Shown here: one piece after another, positions 18,321 to 26,189 of the stretch
Numbering within the stretch: the stretch's first letter is position 1
Layout of the letters: every line of letters begins with the position of its first letter
NCBI RefSeq assembly: GCF_000317695.1
Contig: NC_019771.1
Location: forward strand, 2,422,001-2,486,000
Direction of reading: 5' to 3'
Source of the DNA: Anabaena cylindrica PCC 7122
GTDB taxonomy: Bacteria; Cyanobacteriota; Cyanobacteriia; Cyanobacteriales; Nostocaceae
DNA: 64,000 bases
Position numbers and translations under genes: made by a program
The notes under the pieces: model-generated
Told to the model about the DNA's origin: nothing
What the model saw: the letters and a program-made list of their open reading frames with translations, nothing else
Databases searched by the model: none

Positions 18321-19971
18321 TTTGTTCCTCTCCTTGATTTGAGCGGAAATATTGCCGCACTCGTTCAATAATCGCTTTTTTATTCAGAGTCTCAGCCAGC
18401 AGGGCATCAATGAATGCCAACTGTTCGGGAGACAATTTAGCCAAAGGTTTGGCCAGTTGTTCAGAAATCGCCCTCTTAGCAAACAATACAGTCGGATAAG
18501 TAAATTCTTGGTATGGGTCAGGGTCGTTAAAAGGTGTAACAGTTGGCTCCAATTCCTTATACTTATCCACCAGAAATTGTAAATCCGTGTTTTTGTCCAA
18601 GGCAGTTCGTGGCAAACCCAACTTTTTAGCTAAATTGGCAATTTTATCTGCCCGTTCTTCGGTTTTAGTTTTCTTAAATTTACGGTAGCGGTGTAAGGGG
18701 ATAGGACCGTCAACTGGGTAAAATGGTCCGTAGCGACGGTCTTCTTTTTCTACGTACAGTTCGTTGTCAAACAAGCCCCACCATAGCACGACAGTTTCTC
18801 CTGCTAAGTCCGGTTCTACCTCATAAGCCACACCCTCTACCGATACCCTAGCATCCGTTCCCACTTTTCTGCGCTGTGGTTCACGGGCAAAGGTACAGAA
18901 TCGCTCCCAACTACACATCGAACGCAAGCCAGACTTAGGTATATTTCGCAACCAATCTTCCAGCCGGGAATGCGGCTCTATGCGGTGTGGTTTGTCGTTG
19001 TAATGCAACAAATATTGGCGCAACCATAAGTTAGCTTCAATGTCGCTTTCCGGTTCATGAAAGTGATACAGAGTCTCATGGGCTTCTTTGACTGTCCGAA
19101 AAGGTCTTTCTACTTTGCCTTTGGAGCGGGCTGTTACCCGACGACCATCTTTACCCGCAGGCATATGGGTAACAAGATTGATTCTCAGGCAATCCATCAC
19201 ATTTTGGAATACGTGGCTTTTCGCAATGGGTCCGTTATCCGTATAAATCATCTCTGGAATCCCCTGAAAGGCAAAGCCGTCGGTTGTTTTCGCTGTCATC
19301 GCATTAAATAAGAAACGTAATGCAGCTTCTACATCCTCCCCATAAACACAGTGGTATTCTTGATAACATAAACCACTACGGTCATCAACAATACTATAAA
19401 GCATCAGTAATGGATTACCTCTACCCGGTTCTACCCATGATGGCTGTTTTACGTGTTTTAAATCAGATGGGCTGAGGTCGAAATGCCAACATTCGTTGCT
19501 GTACTCTGCTTGAAAACGCACCGCAGGCGGTTGCCTGGTCATGCGTTCTTGATCATACCCCCATGTTTTTAAGTAATAATTGACAGTGCTTCTAGTTAAC
19601 GCACCTTTATCTGGTTGGACAAAACCATCGGGTGTTTCCATCCCAAACTCCTCCAACAGTTCAATTGCCCGGACTGTGGAGATATGTCGCCCTTTCTTGT
19701 TACTAGTGCGGATTTTCATGGCCGCGATGACCTCGCAGTAGCGTTCCATTTCCGCGAGTGAAAGTTTTCTGGGGGTCCCGCTATCTGAGCGATTTATGGA
19801 TTTGGGGCGTGATGAGTTACGCAAGGCGCGATATAGTGTATCTGTTGACACTCCATATAATGCTGCTGTCTCTTCGATGAGAATTCGCCGCTCTTGACAA
19901 CGGCTAGGCAATCCGTCGAGGCGGTGGCGTAAATTAATAAGTGCCTCTACAGAGATTTGCTTATGTACCAT
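18310..19971 (-). CDS. tnsB: TnsB-like DDE transposase (553 aa)
   Basis: N-terminal HTH (ETAALYGVSTDTLYRALRNS), then an rve integrase core with Asp in CWHFDLSPSDLK, Asp in EMIYTDNGPIAKSH and Glu in GKVERPFRTVKEAH, followed by a Mu-type C-terminal beta-barrel and a basic/helical tail. Length is usual for Tn552/Tn5053-type transposases. It cuts the ends and joins them to target DNA. It differs from copy 2 by only a few residues (VERPFRT/VERPSRT, VVLWWG/VVPWWG, LAKPL/LARPL). Confidence 0.93.
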   Translation of the reverse strand: MVHKQISVEALINLRHRLDGLPSRCQERRILIEETAALYGVSTDTLYRALRNSSRPKSINRSDSGTPRKLSLAEMERYCEVIAAMKIRTSNKKGRHISTVRAIELLEEFGMETPDGFVQPDKGALTRSTVNYYLKTWGYDQERMTRQPPAVRFQAEYSNECWHFDLSPSDLKHVKQPSWVEPGRGNPLLMLYSIVDDRSGLCYQEYHCVYGEDVEAALRFLFNAMTAKTTDGFAFQGIPEMIYTDNGPIAKSHVFQNVMDCLRINLVTHMPAGKDGRRVTARSKGKVERPFRTVKEAHETLYHFHEPESDIEANLWLRQYLLHYNDKPHRIEPHSRLEDWLRNIPKSGLRSMCSWERFCTFAREPQRRKVGTDARVSVEGVAYEVEPDLAGETVVLWWGLFDNELYVEKEDRRYGPFYPVDGPIPLHRYRKFKKTKTEERADKIANLAKKLGLPRTALDKNTDLQFLVDKYKELEPTVTPFNDPDPYQEFTYPTVLFAKRAISEQLAKPLAKLSPEQLAFIDALLAETLNKKAIIERVRQYFRSNQGEEQNAH

Positions 19972-20530
19972 GTTCAGTTTTTATCTCTGCAATATAGTTG
20001 TAGAGCGTTGGTTTGGAAATTCCCATCAAATTACATATTTCAATAATTGTGTATTGTTTTTCGGTATAAAGTCTTACTGCTAATTGACGTTTAGTTGGAT
20101 CTAGGGCTTTTGGTCTACCTCCTCTATGACCACGCCCTCGTGCCGCTACAAGTCCAGCCGTAGTGCGTTCACGGATGAGGTTACGCTCAAATTCAGCCAA
20201 TGCACCAAACAAATGGAAAATTAATCTACCACTGTTATTCGTGGTGGTGATGGATTCTTGCAAGCTAGAAAGCCCAATTCCTCGCTTATCTAAGGTTTCC
20301 ATCATTTCAATCAAATCTTTGAGCGATCTTCCTAAGCGGTCTAGCCGCCATACCACCAGAACATCACCAGTCCGTGCTACTTCCAATGCTAAGGAAAGTC
20401 CAGGTCGTTCTGCTTTTGCACCGCTTGTGCGGTCGGAGTAAATTTTCTCGCAACCAGCAAGCTGTAAAGCATCCATTTGCAGGTTCAGATTTTGGTCATC
20501 TGTTGAAATTCGGGCATAGCCTATCAACAT
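19961..20530 (-). CDS. tniR: Serine recombinase (resolvase) of the transposon
   Basis: A 189-aa resolvase/invertase. MLIGYARISTDDQNLNLQMD carries the catalytic Ser and Arg, with a DVLVVWRLDRLGRSLKDLIE core, the long E-helix, and a C-terminal HTH (YTIIEICNLMGISKPTLYNY). It should resolve cointegrates at a res site, probably in the approximately 140 bp upstream (20531-20670), which holds several imperfect inverted repeats. The stop overlaps the transposase start by 11 bp. Confidence 0.93.
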   Translation of the reverse strand: MLIGYARISTDDQNLNLQMDALQLAGCEKIYSDRTSGAKAERPGLSLALEVARTGDVLVVWRLDRLGRSLKDLIEMMETLDKRGIGLSSLQESITTTNNSGRLIFHLFGALAEFERNLIRERTTAGLVAARGRGHRGGRPKALDPTKRQLAVRLYTEKQYTIIEICNLMGISKPTLYNYIAEIKTEHGT

Positions 20531-20943
20531 ACTTGGAACCCCAACAAGTAAATAAACTCGTTACCTCACAGTATATGTTGCCTTTGATTTAATTACCGAG
20601 TTTCTTTACTAAATTTGATTCTGGTTCTGCTTGATGGTAATAATGGGAGTAAAAAAAACGGTCGTTTCTTTTACTCTCAGTTGCAATTAATCCTGGCTGA
20701 AGTTCAAATACTTTTGTTGATAAGTTGGAGCGTTTTTTGAGTAAACTGCTCAACAACGATTTAATAGGACTTTCGGTCAGTTGCAAATAATCCTGGTTGA
20801 AACGGATGATTGCAGGTTGGTTGCATTTAATCCTGGTTCAGTTGCAATTAATTCTGGCTGAAGTGTATTTATAGTTGCATTTAATCCTGGTTTGAAAATC
20901 CCTTGATTGCAGGTTTGACCGATTAGTATTGCAGGTCGCTACA
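20531..20943. repeat. Resolvase-side transposon end and probable res region
   Basis: 20671-20943 carries five copies of GTTGCA(A/T)NTAATYCTGG and three ATTGCAGGT motifs up to the terminus. 20531-20670 is the likely res site. A 65-codon frame across this region is explained by the repeats and I do not call it a gene. Confidence 0.7.
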
Positions 20944-21345
20944 CGTATCTGGGGCTCTGGCTATAATGTGACGGATAGTTCGGGTGGACAGGGGGGCTTT
21001 GCGCTCGGAGACGAACACATACTGGGTTTCAGGATAATCTCGTTTAATCTGACGCAATGACCTTAATTCAGGAGCGCGTAGGGGATGAGTGCTATCATGC
21101 CCGTGTTTTACTCTTCTTATCTCTATATATCCGTCGTTCAAATCAATTTGTGACCATTTCAGAGAAACTAACTCTGCGGTGCGAAGTCCATGCCGAAACA
21201 TTAGTAAAATAATGGCTGCATCTCGAACTCCGTGTCTTCCGAATGAATGCGCTGCTTTGATCATCGCTTCCACTTCCTTTGGACGCAAATATTCCCGCTC
21301 TCGCTTTGACGCTACTTTTACAGGGGGATGAGGGTGAGAAATCAT
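20944..21345 (-). pseudogene. Tyrosine recombinase truncated at its C-terminus by transposon copy 1
   Basis: The N-terminal 130 residues match an XerC/D-like integrase (REREYLRPKEVEAMIKAAHS; catalytic Arg in FRHGLRTAELVSLKW; KGxxx-type HPLRAPELRSLRQI). After TRTIRHIIARA it runs into AGCCCCAGATACG and then the transposon end, losing the HxxRH box and Tyr. The missing 3' half is not on the other side of the transposon, so the flank has been rearranged. Confidence 0.85.
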
Positions 21346-21507
21346 CTTTGCCGAAAAGGGAAGTTGAGGTGGTTGTGTAAGAATGACTGAAAGCTTGATG
21401 ATCTGTTGCTCTCTTCATTATACATTGCCTAAATTGACTCAAACTAGGCAATGTTTGAAAGGCATAAATACATGAATACTTTACAAAACTTTACGTCGTG
21501 CTAAATT

Positions 21508-21924
21508 TTGCGCGTATCTTGTCTTTACCCCAATTCCAACGGCAATGGTTTTGTCAATAATTATGCGCCTTTATTGTATGTAGGATTAGAAGCGATCGCA
21601 ATAATTTTACTAGCAGGCAGCCAACGGGGAATAATAATTTGTCAATCCTTACTGCGGGCGCAAGCTGATATCTTAGTGTTGGATGAACCAACATCAGCAA
21701 TAGATGCCCAAGCTGAGTTTGAGATTTTTAATCATTTTCGGGCTATTACTCAACATCAAATGGTACTTTTGATTTCCCACCGTTTCTCAACAGTACGCAT
21801 GGCTGACAAAATCGCAGTTATAGAAGATGGCGTTGTTGTGGAACTGGGAACTCATGACGAATTAATACAGGCAGGAGGACGTTATGCTAAGTTGTTTTTA
21901 TTACAAGCTGCTGGGTATCAGTAG
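21508..21924 (+). pseudogene. C-terminal remnant of an ABC transporter ATP-binding subunit
   Basis: Residues about 50-138 include a Walker B ILVLDEPTSAIDAQAEFEIF, the H-loop VLLISHRFSTVRMADKIAVI, and the end EDGVVVELGTHDELIQAGG. The signature motif is degraded (LLAGSQRGIIICQSLL in place of LSGGQxQRIAIARAL). The Walker A and membrane domain are absent, and the first 40 codons are unrelated. It is a decayed exporter-type fragment. Confidence 0.85.
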
Positions 21925-21971
21925 CAGTGGTATTTACTTGTCTTCTTGCCAACAGTTACTTGCCACAACAA

Positions 21972-22364
21972 TTAATATTTAATAGAATTTTCTTGAAGCC
22001 ATTCTGATATTGTTTCTTGACTTTCTTGACCGTTTGCTAGTCGTTCCATTATTAAAACAACTTCCGGTTCTGGAACATCCAACGAATATCCATTTAATTC
22101 CAGAAAGGTAGCCATCACTACGAAAGCTACCCGTTTATTACCATCTATGAAAGCATGGTTTTTAGCAAATCCATAACCATAAGCCGCAGCTAAATCAAAT
22201 AAGGTGGGTGTAGGTTCACCATAAGCAAGTAAATTCTTCGGTCTATCTAAACTAGCTAAAAACAAATTGTTATCTCGCACACCTGCAAGACCGCCATGCT
22301 GTGTTAATTGGTCTTCATGTATAGCTCTAACAATTGTTTCATCTAACCAGAAAATTCCATTCAT
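21972..22364 (-). CDS. doc: Doc-type Fic-fold toxin
   Basis: A 130-aa death-on-curing protein. The Fic motif HAFIDGNKRVAFVVMATFLE contains the catalytic His and the Doc-type K in place of G in GNKR. The N-terminus has LDETIVRAIHEDQLTQHGG and GVRDNNLFLASLDRP, typical of Doc. Doc kinases phosphorylate EF-Tu and stop translation. The gene overlaps the upstream AbrB-type antitoxin gene by 4 bp. Confidence 0.9.
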   Translation of the reverse strand: MNGIFWLDETIVRAIHEDQLTQHGGLAGVRDNNLFLASLDRPKNLLAYGEPTPTLFDLAAAYGYGFAKNHAFIDGNKRVAFVVMATFLELNGYSLDVPEPEVVLIMERLANGQESQETISEWLQENSIKY

Positions 22365-22585
22365 TTCCCTAACTCATGAAGTGCATTTCTGTATTTTGTG
22401 CTGACTTTTCTGTAGGCTTCCATTGCTTTTTCAAAATCAGGATTACAAGCAGTCACATGAACACCTGTTGGGGTTTCAGTGACAAATACGCTGTCTCCTT
22501 CTTGAACTCTAAGTTTTTGCAGGGCTTCTTTAGGCAATGTTACACCCAAGGAATTCCCGACTTTACGAATTTTTAAGGTGTACAT
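22361..22585 (-). CDS. AbrB/MazE-like antitoxin of the Doc toxin
   Basis: A 74-aa swapped-hairpin (SpoVT-AbrB) domain: LKIRKVGNSLGVTLPKEALQ, LRVQEGDSVFV, TPTGVHVTACNPDF, with a toxin-binding helical tail FEKAMEAYRKVSTKYRNALHE. It is the first gene of a two-gene operon with doc, and should bind and inhibit Doc and repress the promoter in the 296-bp upstream region. Confidence 0.9.
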   Translation of the reverse strand: MYTLKIRKVGNSLGVTLPKEALQKLRVQEGDSVFVTETPTGVHVTACNPDFEKAMEAYRKVSTKYRNALHELGK

Positions 22586-22881
22586 AAGTCAATAGCCTCT
22601 TGATAAGAGTAATACTATTGTAATAACATATTTTTTTAAACCGTAGATAAAAATATGCTTATACATATATTAAAACAAGTCTAATCATGTTTGGTTTCCA
22701 CCCGTATTGATTCAGGAGTAGAGACAATACTTGTCGGTTAAGCTCAAACAATGAAATTGAAAGCTACAATCTCTTGCAACTCCTAAACAGTTCTTTTCAT
22801 CTTTAGATCAAGTTGAGTTGTTTGCCAATATAAATTCCTCAAAATAATAGATACTCGCCTTTTTACCAGGAAATTAGCTTT

Positions 22882-24606
22882 ATGCCAGAAATTCGCTCTC
22901 CTCTGCCCCGGTGCTTTCGATTCCTGGGAAGGTGGCAATTTTCGATCATTCTCTTCTTAATCACCACACTGTTATTAGTCAATTTTTCTTCTGTTGCTCA
23001 AGCACAACTGCGTACTCGTTGCAATGGAGATCACCCGGAATTCCCTGGTATTCTCAGCATTTCCACTAGCAAAATTGTCCAAGATGCTATGGATTTAGAC
23101 TGGAAAGCAGGGCTAAAAGACCAAGTGGAACGGGGAAGATGGATTCAGTGGAACAAGCAGACAGGAGACTATTCTGTCACTCCCGTGAAAGCTGGAGATC
23201 CCCAAACTGGTGATAAGGAAGTCGATATTGGCACGCCTCCACCGGATACCAGTAATATTTTCACCGTCGGGATGTACCACACACATCCCCCCAATCCCAA
23301 ATACCCAAACATTGGCCCAAGCATTGACGACAAAGGCAAAGCAACCTTATTAAGAATTCCCAGTTTAGTTCGTGACAATGACCCTGCTACCCCAGATCCT
23401 AATGATTATCAAACCTATCTAGTGGGTCCATCACAAGCTTGTGAACCTGAAGATCCGGAAAATGCCAATCGCTCTGTTACGCTCCCAAAAGAGCTTTTCC
23501 AGCCTGCTAACCAGGGTTCTGGTAATGGTTCTAGCAACGGCTCCAACGGTAATGGAACTAACAATAATAATGATGGTGGTGATAATTCATCGGGTAACTC
23601 TTCTGGTTCATCAGGTGGTGGTTCCCAGGGAACAGGGAGCAGCTATGGAGACCCCCACATTATCACCCTAGATGGTTTCCGTTACAGTTTCCAAACCGTG
23701 GGTGAGTTTCTGCTGGGACAATCTACAGATAAACAATTTATCGTTCAAACTCGCCAAGTCCCTGTCCCCAAACAAGAACTCAGCTTGAATACAGCCGTTG
23801 CTGCTAAGATTGGGCGCGATCGCGTCGGCTATTATATTGAAAATCAGGGTAAATCTGACACAGCCATTTTGCGGGTGAATGGTGAAGTTGTCACCCTCAA
23901 TGATGAAACCGTGAAACTTCCCGATGGTGGACTGTTGCAAAAACGAGGGACAGAATACACCATCGCCAGTTCTCGCGGTGAGCAAGTCATGATTCGCCCT
24001 ATCCATGTCGCAGGCTTGCAGTTTGTGAATGTGACTGTGACGGTTCCCAGCAACTATCAAGGCAAAATGACGGGACTTTTGGGAGACTTTGACAACAGCC
24101 CCAATAATGACCTAAAAACTCGAGGTGGCAAAGTTTTACCTGATCAATCTAGCTATAGCACCGTGCGGCGAGCGCTGACAAACTTTTTACCTACCCCTAT
24201 TCCTCTGGATGAGATTGAGAAGGGTTTCTTTGACAAACTCCACCGAGATTTTGGGGATAGTTGGCGCATCCGTCAAGAGGACTCACTTTTTGATTACGAA
24301 AAAGGGCAATCTACAGCCACATTTACAGACCGCAGCTTTCCTAAAAGTTATCACAATTTGGCTTCCCTAATGCCTAATCAAATTCGCCAAGCAGAAGCGG
24401 TTTGCCGTCAAGCTGGTGTGAATACTTTCATGCTGGAAGGTTGCATTATGGATGTAGGATTTACGGGTGAAGCTGGATTTGCAAAAAACATGGTCAACGT
24501 ATTAACTCAGACAGTGGTTGACAAAGCTGTGAATCGTGCTTTAGATGAAGTGCGATCGCGGGTGAATATTCCGATTCCCATTCGTATTCCCGGCTTTCCA
24601 TTTTAG
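22882..24606 (+). CDS. Secreted protein with JAMM-like motif and von Willebrand factor type D domain
   Basis: A 574-aa exported protein. A signal anchor lies at residues 17-43 (FSIILFLITTLLLVNFSSVA, then QAQ cleavage context). Residues about 60-200 contain VGMYHTHPP...IGPSIDD, resembling a JAB/MPN motif (H133, H135, S147, D150), though the His-Ser spacing is longer than usual. A Gly/Ser/Asn linker (about 212-252) precedes a vWD domain (SSYGDPHIITLDGFRYSFQT, GEFLLGQS, GKMTGLLGDFDNSPNNDL). A C-terminal region has two Cys-containing helices. It stands alone and is probably extracellular. The pairing suggests a processing or adhesion role; neither activity is proven. Confidence 0.75.
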   Translation: MPEIRSPLPRCFRFLGRWQFSIILFLITTLLLVNFSSVAQAQLRTRCNGDHPEFPGILSISTSKIVQDAMDLDWKAGLKDQVERGRWIQWNKQTGDYSVTPVKAGDPQTGDKEVDIGTPPPDTSNIFTVGMYHTHPPNPKYPNIGPSIDDKGKATLLRIPSLVRDNDPATPDPNDYQTYLVGPSQACEPEDPENANRSVTLPKELFQPANQGSGNGSSNGSNGNGTNNNNDGGDNSSGNSSGSSGGGSQGTGSSYGDPHIITLDGFRYSFQTVGEFLLGQSTDKQFIVQTRQVPVPKQELSLNTAVAAKIGRDRVGYYIENQGKSDTAILRVNGEVVTLNDETVKLPDGGLLQKRGTEYTIASSRGEQVMIRPIHVAGLQFVNVTVTVPSNYQGKMTGLLGDFDNSPNNDLKTRGGKVLPDQSSYSTVRRALTNFLPTPIPLDEIEKGFFDKLHRDFGDSWRIRQEDSLFDYEKGQSTATFTDRSFPKSYHNLASLMPNQIRQAEAVCRQAGVNTFMLEGCIMDVGFTGEAGFAKNMVNVLTQTVVDKAVNRALDEVRSRVNIPIPIRIPGFPF

Positions 24607-24631
24607 TAATTTGGGCAGTCAATTTTGCTAG

Positions 24632-24686
24632 GTTCGTAGTAAGTGGTTTAGTGCTCAATTTAAGGACTAAAGTCCTTACTACGAAC
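24632..24686. repeat. Small palindromic interspersed repeat
   Basis: GTTCGTAGTAAG (24632) and CTTACTACGAAC (ends 24686) form 12-bp inverted arms around a second symmetrical pair AGGACTAAAGTCCT. It lies between the vWD gene and a transposon-end remnant. It resembles the non-coding palindromic repeats scattered in Nostoc genomes. Confidence 0.7.
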
Positions 24687-24692
24687 TTATTC

Positions 24693-24796
24693 AGTTGCAG
24701 ATAATTCTGGTTCAAATCAAATTATAGTTGCATTTAATCCTGGCTGGAAACAAAGATGATTGCAGGTTTAGGGATTTATAATTGCAGGTCGCTACA
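24693..24796. mobile_element. Diverged solo end of the Tn552-like transposon family
   Basis: Carries AGTTGCAGATAATTCTGG, AGTTGCATTTAATCCTGG, GATTGCAGGTTTA and the terminus ATTGCAGGTCGCTACA, in the same order as the intact ends but with several differences. No transposase genes follow on the inner side. It is a relic of an older insertion or an internally deleted derivative, and it abuts the broken ParE-like toxin gene. Confidence 0.82.
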
Positions 24797-24970
24797 CCTA
24801 CCGGGTATGGCTAGACTGTGCCAAATTGGGAGTTTTGTACACTGCTATATTGCGACACTTATTATTAAACTCCTGAACAAACCTTTCCCCGCATCAATAT
24901 TACGTTGGAGAAAATAATCTAAAATATCTTCTAAATCCTTAGTTGCCTCTACAGATAAAACATATTCCAT
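24797..24970 (-). pseudogene. ParE/RelE-like toxin, frameshifted and truncated
   Basis: Starts MEYVLSVEATKDLEDILDYF at 24970, overlapping the antitoxin stop (TAATG). After about 30 residues the frame stops at 24845; the neighbouring frame continues as RFVQEFNNKCRNIAVYKTPN to the transposon relic at 24796. The catalytic C-terminal strands are gone, so it cannot be an active toxin. Confidence 0.72.
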
Positions 24971-25260
24971 TATTTTTGACTCTCACGCGCCTGCCTAATT
25001 TTTTCATGTAATCTGGCCATAACAACATCACCATCAATCACCTCACCTTGTTCAACTTGAGCAAGTCCTACAGCCAGCTTTTCGCGTGTTTCCTGTTCCC
25101 ATTCCTGATACCCCTTCTCCCACTCCGATAATAATTTAAGTGCTTTAGTTATCACCTCATTTGTTTTATTTTTATACTTATTTCTATACCCCAGTCTATA
25201 CCGTTGCAAGTAATACAGGATTAATGAGGTATTGCAACGATTAATGAAAAATTCCGCCAT
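24970..25260 (-). CDS. ParD-like antitoxin, now orphaned
   Basis: A 96-aa protein whose end ARLHEKIRQARESQK is typical of ParD/CopG-type antitoxin tails. The middle is helical (VITKALKLLSEWEKGYQEWE). The N-terminal 30 residues (FINRCNTSLILYYLQRYRLG) are unusual for ParD. The partner toxin downstream is broken. The spacer upstream to the AbiE operon holds a 36-bp palindrome that belongs more naturally to abiE. Confidence 0.6.
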   Translation of the reverse strand: MAEFFINRCNTSLILYYLQRYRLGYRNKYKNKTNEVITKALKLLSEWEKGYQEWEQETREKLAVGLAQVEQGEVIDGDVVMARLHEKIRQARESQK

Positions 25261-25371
25261 ATTAGAGAATCTTTACTTAGCGTATATCTCTACTCGCAGT
25301 TAAAATTCAGTTTCAGTTTTTTTAGCCCGAACCCTTTGTATGTAAAGCATTTCGCCACGCAAAAGAAGCAA

Positions 25372-25407
25372 AGTTGTCAAGTTTTTTTGCAAAAAAACTT
25401 GACAACT
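25372..25407. promoter_or_regulatory. 36-bp perfect palindrome upstream of abiEi
   Basis: 18-bp arms, left arm AGTTGTCAAGTTTTTTTG, perfectly mirrored. It lies 53 bp before the abiEi ATG. AbiEi proteins are known to repress their own operon by binding inverted repeats, so this is the likely operator. The TTGACAACT in the right arm may serve as a -35 element. Confidence 0.72.
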
Positions 25408-25460
25408 GAAGAGAACTCAAAAACAATAGAGTAAAGTCTAAGTCTTGTTGAAATAAAAAA

Positions 25461-26189
25461 ATGAAACGGACTAAGAGTAGTGTTGCAGAGAATATCCGCA
25501 ACAGAATTGAGGAATGTGAAGAAGGGTATTGGATGTACGCTGACTTCCCCGACTATCCTGCTACTGCGGTCAGCAAAACGCTTTCTCGTTTGGAAAAAGA
25601 TGGAACTTTAATGCGAGTAAGCAAAGGTTTGTACTACCGCCCTCGTATGACAAGGTTTGGTCGCAGTCATCCATGTCAAGAAGAAATCCAAAAACTAGCA
25701 ATAAAACATAACCGAATCGAGAATCTATACCCTGCTGGGATTAGTGCTGCAAATTTACTAGGATTTACAACTCAAAATTCAGTGCAAGGTGAATTTGCTA
25801 CATCAGCCAATAGCGCACCACGCACCATTGTTGGTTCTCGCGCCCAAATTCATACTCGTAGACCTTCTACTTGGAATGACTTAACTGAGACTGAAACATC
25901 TCTATTGGATTTTTTGAGATGTAAGGGAAAACTAAGTGAGTTATCTCTTACTGAAACAAAACAAAAATTACTTAATTATTTTCGAGAAGGAGATAGGTTT
26001 GAGCGACTTGTTAACGTGGTAGATAAAGAACCTCCAAGAGTGCGAGCTATGCTGGGAGCAATCGGGCAAGAGCTAGGAAAGAGTCGAGATATCTTAGTAA
26101 AAATCAAGAAAGGATTAAACCCCGTATCTCGTTTTGATTTTGGTAATCTAAGGAATCTTCGCTATGCCAAGGAGTGGCAAGCTAAGTGA
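25461..26189 (+). CDS. abiEi: AbiEi-family antitoxin/transcriptional repressor (DUF6088-like)
   Basis: A 242-aa protein with an N-terminal winged HTH (RIEECEEGYWMYADFPDYPA, TAVSKTLSRLEKDGTLMRVS, KGLYYRP), the usual start of AbiEi/DUF6088 antitoxins. The C-terminal part (about 90-240) is the conserved toxin-neutralising region, with LYPAGISAANLLGFTTQNSV. It overlaps the toxin gene by 4 bp. The family controls a nucleotidyltransferase toxin in type IV toxin-antitoxin and phage-abortive systems. Confidence 0.85.
   Translation: MKRTKSSVAENIRNRIEECEEGYWMYADFPDYPATAVSKTLSRLEKDGTLMRVSKGLYYRPRMTRFGRSHPCQEEIQKLAIKHNRIENLYPAGISAANLLGFTTQNSVQGEFATSANSAPRTIVGSRAQIHTRRPSTWNDLTETETSLLDFLRCKGKLSELSLTETKQKLLNYFREGDRFERLVNVVDKEPPRVRAMLGAIGQELGKSRDILVKIKKGLNPVSRFDFGNLRNLRYAKEWQAK

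Larger units (their letters stand above)
17148..20943 (-). mobile_element. Tn552/Tn7-like transposon, copy 1 (3796 bp)
   Basis: Bounded by TGTAGCGACCTGCAATACTA and its complement. Genes, all leftward: serine resolvase, TnsB-like DDE transposase, TnsC-like ATPase. There is no TniQ, cas gene or cargo, which fits the Tn552-like arrangement better than Tn7, Tn5053 or CAST elements. It is nearly identical to copy 2 (51690-55484) in inverted orientation. The bases outside each end are ATACG read towards the element on both sides, so no direct target duplication is present. Confidence 0.93.

Noticed and set aside
20589..20786. 65-codon frame at the resolvase-side transposon end (also at 51847-52044)
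   Set aside because: It lies over transposase-binding repeats and the res region, and is not conserved in any recognisable way apart from the two copies being identical DNA.
17148..20943. CRISPR-associated transposon (type V-K or I CAST)
   Set aside because: The TnsB/TnsC-like pair and multi-site ends suggest it, but there is no TniQ, Cas12k, Cascade gene, CRISPR repeat or tracrRNA in either copy, and a resolvase is present. Tn552-like fits better.
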